Assembly: GCA_050485785.1 (NCBI GenBank)
Contig: JBJHCA010000058.1
Coordinates: forward strand, 1-21,636
DNA from: JBJHCA01 sp050485785
GTDB taxonomy: Bacteria > Bacteroidota > Bacteroidia > Chitinophagales > Saprospiraceae
Reading direction: 5' to 3'
Length of the DNA: 21,636 bases
Shown: one piece after another, positions 15,645-21,636 of the stretch
How positions within the stretch are numbered: position 1 is the first letter of the stretch
Layout: each line of letters begins with the position of its first letter
Program-made: the position numbers and the translations under genes
The notes under the pieces: generated by a model
What the model saw: only the letters and a program-made list of their open reading frames with translations
Databases searched by the model: none
Told to the model about the DNA's origin: nothing

Positions 15645-18030
15645 TTAGTTCCTGAGCGGTTTGTTGGTCTGCAGCATGTGCTGTATTCTCTCCAGGGTCT
15701 TTGGTTCGCCGCATAAACTCAAAAATGCCTCCCTTTCCAGATCGAGAAGATAATTTTCGCTGACTTGTTGTACACTGCTCAGATCGCCGCCACACAATAC
15801 GTAGGCCATTTTATTGGCAATCTTTACATCGTGTTCTGAAGCATACCGTCCCAGCTTAAGGCTGTGTGCACCAATGTAAAGCGCACCGAGGCCGGTTCGG
15901 CCAAGCACGGTAATATCCATTCTGGGGATGGGTTGGACGTAACCGGGTGACATCCGGAGTACAGCTTTTTTGGCTTCGGCTATATTTCTTTCCACGTTCA
16001 TGCAAATCTCGTCCTTCCCTTTGATCAGGTAGCCGTCGTTGAATGCTTTGAAGGCCGAAGTGGAAACGGTAGCCATGGCAATGGTTTTAAACCGCTCAAA
16101 CAGCACGGGAATATGCGTTTCGTCTTTTTGCATGGCATCCGAAGCCCGTACGGCAAACTCTTTGGTGCCTCCCCCGCCCGGAATCAATCCTACTCCGGCC
16201 TCTACCAGCCCAATGTAAGATTCAGCTGCCGCCACCACTTGATCGCAATGCATACTCATTTCGCAACCTCCGCCAAAAACAAATCCCTGAGTAGCAGCAA
16301 CAACCGGAATGGCTGAATACCGGCATCGCATCATGGTTTTCTGAAACATACTTACGGCCAGGTTAAGTTCATCCCACTCCTGCTGAAATGCCATCATCCC
16401 TATTAGCATCAGGTTTGCACCTACCGAGAAATTAGCAGCGTGATTACCGATAACGAGTCCGGCCCATTCACCTTCTTCGGCAATGTCTATAGCTTTGTTG
16501 ATTCCGCCTAAGATGCCCTCACCAATGGCATTGGCTTTGCTGCTGAACTCAAGACAAAGCACGCCGTCACCTATATCGTGAACCGTACACTCACTGTTTT
16601 GGTACACCGGTTTTTGTTCCCTGACATGATCCAGAATAACGAGCCCTTCCATTCCCGGAACCGGAATGTGCTTTTTCTCATCAGGGCTGTACACCATGGA
16701 CTTTCCTTCGCGGATTTCGTAAAAGGAGGTAATACCAAACCCCAGCATTTCGTCAACCCAGTCTGCAACACTATCTCCCTGTGCCCTTGCATCTTTTAAT
16801 CCCTGCTCTATACCAATGATATCCCAGTATTCGAAAGGGCCGTACTGCCATCCAAACCCTGATTTGAGGGCTGCGTCAATGCTGTGGATATGGTTGGTAA
16901 TTTCCGGCACTCTATTGGATACATAGGCAAACAATCCAAGCAGCGATCTTCTTATGAGTTGTCCTCCGGCATCATCAGCATCGCGATACCAAAATCTGAT
17001 CCTCTTGACGGGGTCTTCAATTTGTTTCGACTTGTCGAGGGAAGCCAGTTTTACCGGTCCCGGTGCACCATATTCCAGGGTTTCGAGATTGAGCTCATGA
17101 ATTACCGTGCGGCCTTGCTCGTCTTTTTCGCCGGTTTTGCGGTAAAATCCCTGTCCCGATTTGTTACCCAGATATCCCTTTTCAATAAGATGTCCCAAAA
17201 ATTGCGGTGTTTCAAAAACACTTCGCTGTTCGTCTTCCGGGCAGTTTTCACGTATCCCTGCGAGTACATGGGCTGCAGTATCCAGTCCTACCAGATCACC
17301 CAACCGAAACGTGCCTGTCCGGGGACGTCCAATGGCGGGACCGGTAAGCTTATCGACCAATGAAAGCGGCAGACCAAGCTCTAGGGTCAGGTGAAAGATT
17401 TTAGCCATGGCATAAACGCCAACCCGGTTGGCAATAAATGCAGGGGTATCTTTACACAGCACTGTCTTTTTGCCGAGATACCGATCGCCAAATTGTATGA
17501 AAAAAGCGGTAACCTCCGGCAGNNNNNNNNNNGGTTTCAGGAGTCGGAATAACTTCCAGCAGCCGTAAATAGCGCGGCGGATTAAAAAAATGGGTTCCGC
17601 AAAAATGTTTTTGAAAATCATCACTTCTTCCCTTTGTCATCAAATGGATAGGAATACCGCTTGTATTGGAGCTTACCAGGCTTCCTTTTTTACGAAATGC
17701 ATCGACCCGCTCAAAAATGCTATGCTTAATATCCAATCTTTCAACGACCACCTCAATGATCCAGTCGCAATCTTCTATTTTACTGAAGTCGTCATCAAAG
17801 TTTCCGGTTTCAATACTACGGATATGACCCGGTTTGTAAAAAGATTCGGGTTTGCTTTTGAAGGCCTGTTTTAGTGCATTATCTGCCATGCTATTGCGCG
17901 GTGCTTTTTCATCGCGTGGAGGAATATCCAGTAATAAGACTTTAAAGCCGGCACCGGCCAGCAGTGCTGCAATACCTGAGCCCATAATACCCGAACCGAG
18001 GACTGCAACTTTTTTGATGGTGTATTTCAT
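15645..18030 (-). CDS. fadN: 3-hydroxyacyl-CoA dehydrogenase / enoyl-CoA hydratase (FadN type), crossing an assembly gap
   Basis: A bifunctional beta-oxidation enzyme with the FadN domain order: NAD-binding dehydrogenase first, hydratase last. N-terminal part (18030-17533): the dinucleotide site GSGIMGSGIA and catalytic His in GTHFFNPP. After the gap: DTPAFIANRVG and the dehydrogenase C domain. Then the hydratase with VIGNHAANFSVGANL (oxyanion loop) and FVFGGGCE ... LVEAGVGLIPGGGGT, which keeps both catalytic Glu positions. Ten Ns at 17523-17532 break the frame, but whole codons meet the gap on both sides. Joined directly the protein is about 790 residues, the length I recall for FadN, so the gene is probably intact. 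First gene of the fadN-fadA-DUF2784 unit. Confidence 0.93.
17523..17532. other. assembly gap (10 Ns) inside fadN
   Basis: Ten undetermined bases. The flanking codons are complete (ACC, Thr, on one side; CTG, Leu, on the other, minus strand), so the true gap length must be a multiple of three, possibly zero. The figure of ten looks like a placeholder. Confidence 0.97.
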
Positions 18031-18062
18031 ATAATCGAGATAATTTTTTTAGTGGCGCAAAC

Positions 18063-18078
18063 TAGCGAAAATTCGCTA
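18063..18078. promoter_or_regulatory. 16-base palindrome at the fadN promoter, candidate operator
   Basis: TAGCGAAAATTCGCTA: two perfect 7-base arms around AA. It overlaps the weak -7-like element TAGTTTG (minus strand, 18058-18064) of fadN, where a bound repressor would block the promoter. Control by acyl-CoA through a TetR- or GntR-type regulator is known for fad genes in other bacteria; here it is inference. Confidence 0.4.
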
Positions 18079-18349
18079 AGTGGAAAAACCAATGGTACAT
18101 TTACCTCTATAACAGAAAAGTTTTTTAGATGATTTAAGTGAAAGTAGAAAATTCATGGCTTTTTGATTATAAAGCCGGAAAGACTTTTTTTCATCTTAAA
18201 AATGCTTGCTCGGTAAGTCTTGCAAATAAGCATCGCTTTGTCGCAAATACTCATTTTATCAAATGCTAATATGCCAAGATTTCCCTCTGCTATTTTTTGC
18301 CAACCTGCTTTTTTATAAGTGTTTTTAATCTTTTTACAAAAATATATTA

Positions 18350-18357
18350 TATATTTG
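18350..18357 (+). promoter_or_regulatory. -7 promoter element of the M4 peptidase operon
   Basis: TATATTTG followed by CGC matches TAnnTTTG. It predicts a start near 18364 and a leader of about 54 bases. No clear -33 TTG. Confidence 0.45.
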
Positions 18358-18417
18358 CGCATATCATTGTTTGTATTACTTGATCAAGAAATTATCAACT
18401 CACTAAATTCATGAGAA

Positions 18418-20613
18418 ATGAGATTAATATCTACTAATTTTATTCTATTTTTTTCTTTTTTAACTTTTGTAAATGGCCAGTATAGGCCAAGCGCTGATTG
18501 TGACAATTATAATGACTTTTTAAATCACAATATCGACGCTCTAAAACAGTTGACTGATACTATTTATGGTAGTGGTATTTTCTATCTGGATAGAAATCAA
18601 CTAGAAGTATATGGTGATATGGAGCGATTAATTTTCCCATTACTGCACCTTGATGAGTACACTACATTCCAATTAACAAAAGAAACCCAAAGTCGCTTTG
18701 ACGAGTATGTAACTTATAGAAAGTATCAACAATATTATAAAGATGTTCCAGTAGAAGGCGGAGGATATACAGGTGTATTTGAAATTCCATGGCCACCATT
18801 ACCACATCCATGCGCAGAAGCTAATATGATGGTTCCCTATATATTTTCAGGTATTGAATTAGAAGTGGAGCCTGCAATTGATTCAACTGATTTAATGAGT
18901 TTATTGTCTGCTGATACAATACACAGTTTTGAACTGGTAATATCGCACAATGTTACGTATAATTGCGAATATAACTTGGCTTGGAAAACGCATTATAGCA
19001 ATCAAGATTCATCAAAAATAGTGTGGGTTGATACCGAAACCGGTTCAATATTAAAAGAAAGTTCAGCATATTACTATTTAGATGCCCCAACAGAAATATA
19101 TGGCACTCAAAATCTAAATGATTTTACAGATGGTGGAGTAACCATGCTGCAAACCCCTGATGGTTCCGTTATAGCTTACGATATAAATAACTATCAGTTT
19201 TTTACCTGTAAAGTTCCACCTAATCAATATGACCCTGCTTGGATTCCAAATACTATAAATACACAATGGACTTTAAATGATGCGCCTGCGTCAATTTACC
19301 AGGCGTTTTATACTACTGTAATAGCTGTGGATATTTTGACAAATTTGGGAATAAATTTTGGGACTGTGCATGTTGGTGCGAATTGCGGCCGCACTGGTGC
19401 ATATGCTAATGGCACTACAGAAACAGCATACATATCATTCGGAACACATCAGGAAGTTGGTCTTTCTTTCGCATTGTTTGATATAGTTGGTCATGAACTT
19501 GGACATGCAGTTACAAATGACTTTTGGGGAGGAAATATAAATAACCTCGGAAACAACTCACTTAAAGAAGGAATTTCAGATATGATTGGTACCTATGTAG
19601 AGTCAATTTTTCAAAATGAAATCGATTGGATTATAGGTGATGATGTACAAGAAATTGCTGATTTGGTTAATAGAAACCTAGAATTTCCAATATTTGATTG
19701 CTATGAAGATGTTTTAGAGGAAGCAAGTTCTCATACCAGATCAACTCCTTTTGGACACTGGTTTTATTTAATTACTGAAGGCGATAATACGACCGGAATA
19801 CCATCCCTTGGCATAGAACATGCTCTAAACATTGTTTTAGAAGCACTAAATTTCACCTCAGGTACTAGCGATTATATTGATTTCATGGAAGCAACCCTAG
19901 CACTTGCACTAGATCAATTTGGAAGATGTACTGATGAATTTGTAGCCATTGCAAGAGCATGGGAACAAATTTGTGTTTCGACCGGCTATTCTGATTTTAA
20001 TGGCTATGTTAGCAATTGTTATAATATATCCGGTCCATCACAAGTTTGTGAGGAAGACAATTATGCGGTTTTTTGCGTTAATAATGGCCCTGTGGGGGAG
20101 CAACATTATCGCTTTTATATTTTGGGTCCGAATAATACGGAATTTGAGTCTGTATGTGGAATGCAAGGAAACATACAACAGGAAGTCGGATGCAATTGCT
20201 TGATACTCAATAATTTTCCTAATTATAATTATTATCCCCAAACTATACGGATTATGGTTTATTCTCCTATACTTGGCATAGATTTTATAGAAGAGAAAAA
20301 GGTAAAAATACTGGATTGCGCTCAGGTTCATCCTAGTTGTGAAGCTTACCATTCCATTCATCAGCAACAAAAATCTCCTATACAGTTGACAGAAAACAAA
20401 ACGGAACATTCTGAAATTTATGACCAAACCATTAAGACAAATGAAGAGGTTTTAATAGTGTACGATATTATAGGCAGAATACTCTACAAAGGAAACCCCA
20501 TTGATTTTAACCTGGAATCCATTCAAACGTCCGGCCTTATACTAAAAGCCTTTTTAGATTCTAACCACCGCTTATTGAGAACAGAGAAGATTTTTAATCA
20601 ATCCGCTTATTAA
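18418..20613 (+). CDS. secreted M4 (thermolysin-like) metallopeptidase with T9SS sorting domain
   Basis: 731 residues. The signal peptide (1-20) ends FVNG before Gln21. The region to about residue 215 resembles an M4 propeptide, with VWVDTETGSILK near its end. The zinc site is complete: HELGH (359-363), third ligand Glu384 in LKEGISDMIG, and His439 in SSHTRSTPFGHWFYL, which fits the thermolysin transition-state His231. The following helical stretch through RAWEQICV fits the M4 C-terminal domain. The last 58 residues (674-731, EVLIVYDIIGRILYKG ... ILKAFLDSN ... KIF) form a type A T9SS sorting domain, so export to the surface or medium is expected. Codon use is far more AT-rich than upstream genes. 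The next gene starts 12 bases later. Confidence 0.9.
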   Translation: MRLISTNFILFFSFLTFVNGQYRPSADCDNYNDFLNHNIDALKQLTDTIYGSGIFYLDRNQLEVYGDMERLIFPLLHLDEYTTFQLTKETQSRFDEYVTYRKYQQYYKDVPVEGGGYTGVFEIPWPPLPHPCAEANMMVPYIFSGIELEVEPAIDSTDLMSLLSADTIHSFELVISHNVTYNCEYNLAWKTHYSNQDSSKIVWVDTETGSILKESSAYYYLDAPTEIYGTQNLNDFTDGGVTMLQTPDGSVIAYDINNYQFFTCKVPPNQYDPAWIPNTINTQWTLNDAPASIYQAFYTTVIAVDILTNLGINFGTVHVGANCGRTGAYANGTTETAYISFGTHQEVGLSFALFDIVGHELGHAVTNDFWGGNINNLGNNSLKEGISDMIGTYVESIFQNEIDWIIGDDVQEIADLVNRNLEFPIFDCYEDVLEEASSHTRSTPFGHWFYLITEGDNTTGIPSLGIEHALNIVLEALNFTSGTSDYIDFMEATLALALDQFGRCTDEFVAIARAWEQICVSTGYSDFNGYVSNCYNISGPSQVCEEDNYAVFCVNNGPVGEQHYRFYILGPNNTEFESVCGMQGNIQQEVGCNCLILNNFPNYNYYPQTIRIMVYSPILGIDFIEEKKVKILDCAQVHPSCEAYHSIHQQQKSPIQLTENKTEHSEIYDQTIKTNEEVLIVYDIIGRILYKGNPIDFNLESIQTSGLILKAFLDSNHRLLRTEKIFNQSAY

Positions 20614-20625
20614 AAAAATAGCAAG

Positions 20626-21369
20626 ATGAAGTATTCAAAAATGCATATTAAATGCAATCTTTTAGTGTGCGCATTGTTTTTTATGATGAGCACTCATTTT
20701 AATAGTTTAAGTGCTCAATCTCATCAACTTTATTTTGGACCTTCCTTGCATGCAAATTTTGTAACTATATTTGATCATGCCCAGAAATACTTTGATCATT
20801 CATTATATATTGAAAATTCAGGTATTGGAAATTTTACTCCGGGTATTGGCTTTAGAGTTGATAATTTGATTTCCAATAAATATTTATTCAGTGCTCAAGG
20901 CTCTTTGCATCAATCGTATACCAAAGGAGCTGTGATTCACTTTTATAGGGATCCTATCTTTTTAGACTTTTTTGATTATAGATTGTTGGTATCTGCAAAC
21001 TATATGCCTGTAAAATCAATATTTATAGGTGGTGGTGCAGGCATGAGCTATATCCACACCGTAAGAGAATATTTTAATACCTTAAATATTAAACCAATCT
21101 CATATTTTGATCGTGAAAATACACAAGTAAATTCTTTTGATATAAGAAGAAAATCATTTTTCTATACCTTAAACATAGGTTATTTGCTTAACAATAAATT
21201 TGTTTTTGAAGCAAAATACAGCAAAGGTTTTGGGCAAATTGAAAAAAAAGACTACTATTACGGTAAGAGCCATTTTAAGTTAGATAGAACGATAACCTTG
21301 TCCTTTAGCTATTTATTTCAATGGCCGATTGGTGAAAGACGAAGTCGAGTCAACTGTCCGGGTTTGTAA
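20626..21369 (+). CDS. outer-membrane beta-barrel protein, possibly altered at its C-terminus
   Basis: 247 residues. The signal peptide ends SLSA before Gln31 (start at residue 1 or Met6). The mature part looks like a small 8-strand-type barrel: LYFGPSLHANFV, PGIGFRVDNLI, LFSAQGSLHQSY, YRLLVSANYMP, IGGGAGMSY, FFYTLNIGYLL, FVFEAKYSKGF, TITLSFSYLFQ, as in Bacteroidota OMP_b-brl proteins. A barrel normally ends at or just after the last aromatic strand. Here 15 further polar residues with Arg and Cys (WPIGERRSRVNCPGL) follow, and decayed DNA begins 15 bases after the stop, so the 3' end may have been replaced. It sits 12 bases after the M4 peptidase gene in one operon. The link to the peptidase (anchor, surface partner) is inference. 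Confidence 0.75.
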   Translation: MKYSKMHIKCNLLVCALFFMMSTHFNSLSAQSHQLYFGPSLHANFVTIFDHAQKYFDHSLYIENSGIGNFTPGIGFRVDNLISNKYLFSAQGSLHQSYTKGAVIHFYRDPIFLDFFDYRLLVSANYMPVKSIFIGGGAGMSYIHTVREYFNTLNIKPISYFDRENTQVNSFDIRRKSFFYTLNIGYLLNNKFVFEAKYSKGFGQIEKKDYYYGKSHFKLDRTITLSFSYLFQWPIGERRSRVNCPGL

Positions 21370-21383
21370 GTTTTGAAAATTAG

Positions 21384-21503
21384 GAAGTTTTGTGTATATT
21401 TACTAAGTCTTTCAAAAATTTGTGGAGAATACGCTACAAAGGCTTCCCCAAAAATTCTAATCCGGAATCCATTCATACTTCCAGTCATGTAAGCTTCCCT
21501 TAA
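21384..21503 (+). pseudogene. remnant of a T9SS sorting-domain coding sequence
   Basis: A short open stretch, from Glu-Val-Leu at 21384 to TAA at 21501-21503, is homologous to the C-terminal sorting domain of the M4 peptidase in this window. From 21426, RIRYKGFPKNSNPESIHTS aligns with RILYKGNPIDFNLESIQTS of the peptidase (20476-20532). I count 45 of 57 identical bases and 12 of 19 identical residues, in the same frame, without gaps. Upstream, EVL-CIF... aligns loosely with EVL-IVY... if a few codons are inserted. There is no start codon or protein body: an in-frame TAG sits at 21381. The final strand is lost and a stop comes early. It is the debris of a second copy of the peptidase 3' end or of a related T9SS cargo. 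Confidence 0.7.
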
Positions 21504-21636
21504 TTAGAAGCATTTAAAACTAAAGTTTTCCAGTTATTGTCATTATCCTGTTGGAATGTGGGAAACTCAGAGAGTTTTCCATATTTCAATAGGAATTGTG
21601 TGGGTGTATAATACATTAAAGCCTTATGTGGCCTTT
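21500..21636 (-). CDS. IS3-like transposase, C-terminal end, runs off the window
   Basis: The last 44 codons of a minus-strand gene, ending with TAA at 21502-21500. The peptide begins RPHKALMYYTPTQFL, the hallmark end of the IS3-type integrase catalytic domain (the usual form is Asn-x-x-Arg-Pro-His-x-Ala-Leu-x-Tyr-x-Thr-Pro). It continues with FPTFQQDN and ends WKTLVLNASN, a tail I associate with Bacteroidota IS3 relatives. The catalytic Asp-Asp-Glu residues lie outside the window. Its stop codon shares the palindrome TTAA (21500-21503) with the stop of the sorting-domain remnant on the other strand. No terminal inverted repeat can be fixed from one end. Confidence 0.75.
   Translation of the reverse strand, partial: RPHKALMYYTPTQFLLKYGKLSEFPTFQQDNDNNWKTLVLNASN

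Larger units (their letters stand above)
18031..18417. other. 387-base divergent intergenic region (fadN / M4 peptidase)
   Basis: AT-rich. It holds a 16-base palindrome (18063-18078) and a weak minus-strand -7-like TAGTTTG (18058-18064) on the fadN side, and TATATTTG (18350-18357) on the peptidase side. A 69-codon minus-strand frame at 18153-18362 resembles nothing and is probably noise. I see nothing else. Confidence 0.6.

Noticed and set aside
15099..15716. 205-codon plus-strand frame
   Set aside because: It lies opposite the fadA and fadN coding regions, which carry all catalytic motifs; no protein-like features.
17452..17624. Frames reading through the Ns near 17523 as alternative proteins
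   Set aside because: They exist only because undetermined bases were translated; the true frame changes across the placeholder gap.
18153..18362. 69-codon minus-strand frame in the AT-rich intergene
   Set aside because: Lys/Ile-rich low-complexity translation without recognisable features, and it overlaps the peptidase promoter element.
21340..21370. AACTGTCCGGGTTT as the terminal inverted repeat of the IS3-like element
   Set aside because: The sorting-domain remnant would then lie inside the IS between the transposase and its end, which is unlikely, and no partner repeat is in the window.
1..21636. CRISPR array, phage genes, restriction or other defence system, rRNA
   Set aside because: No regularly spaced repeats, no cas, phage, toxin-antitoxin or restriction motifs, and no rRNA sequence were seen on either strand.

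Overview
The window looks like chromosomal DNA of a member of the Bacteroidota. The grounds are: repeated TAnnTTTG-type -7 promoter elements just upstream of genes, a secreted peptidase ending in a type IX secretion (T9SS) C-terminal domain, the gene set recF / dciA (DUF721) / pdhA / TPR / ribH, and a FadN-type beta-oxidation protein. I cannot place it to genus. A run of ten Ns at 17523-17532 shows that this is draft or metagenome-assembled sequence.

Layout. 1-68: 3' part of a tRNA-Leu(CAG). 347-2514 (+): a predicted outer-membrane beta-barrel protein followed by the magnesium channel gene mgtE, closed by a terminator. 2721-2792 (-): tRNA-Arg(CCU). 3012-3431 (-): a MutT-like Nudix hydrolase, divergent from a beta-carbonic anhydrase (3528-4102, +) that carries a one-base frameshift in a C run. 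4300-5223 (+): a secreted TolB-like beta-propeller protein. 5250-9801 (-): two tandem MepM-like M23 peptidases, dciA, then recF (listed by rising coordinate; transcription runs the other way). 9932-13785 (+): pdhA, a membrane-anchored TPR protein, ribH and a long conserved-looking protein of unknown function. 14044-18030 (-): a fatty-acid beta-oxidation operon transcribed fadN-like, fadA, DUF2784. 18418-21369 (+): an AT-rich two-gene operon encoding an M4 (thermolysin-like) metallopeptidase exported by T9SS and an outer-membrane barrel protein. 21384-21636: debris, made of a decayed copy of the peptidase's T9SS sorting-domain sequence and the 3' end of an IS3-like transposase running off the window.

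The first 18 kb is ordinary core metabolism, DNA maintenance and cell-wall biology at roughly 50% GC in a line I counted. From about 18.05 kb the base composition falls to roughly 30% GC in the lines I counted. This AT-rich stretch, with its secreted peptidase, barrel protein, sorting-domain remnant and transposase end, is the accessory part and the most unusual part of the window. I found no clearly new multi-gene system. The most useful leads are the duplicated sorting-domain remnant, the Cys-for-His zinc-ligand change shared by both M23 paralogues, two palindromes sitting on putative promoters (fad operon and Nudix gene), and two terminator hairpins placed shortly after promoter-like elements.

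Several longest-ORF starts (recF, the TPR gene, the TolB-like gene) fall inside a promoter -7 element, so I moved those starts downstream.
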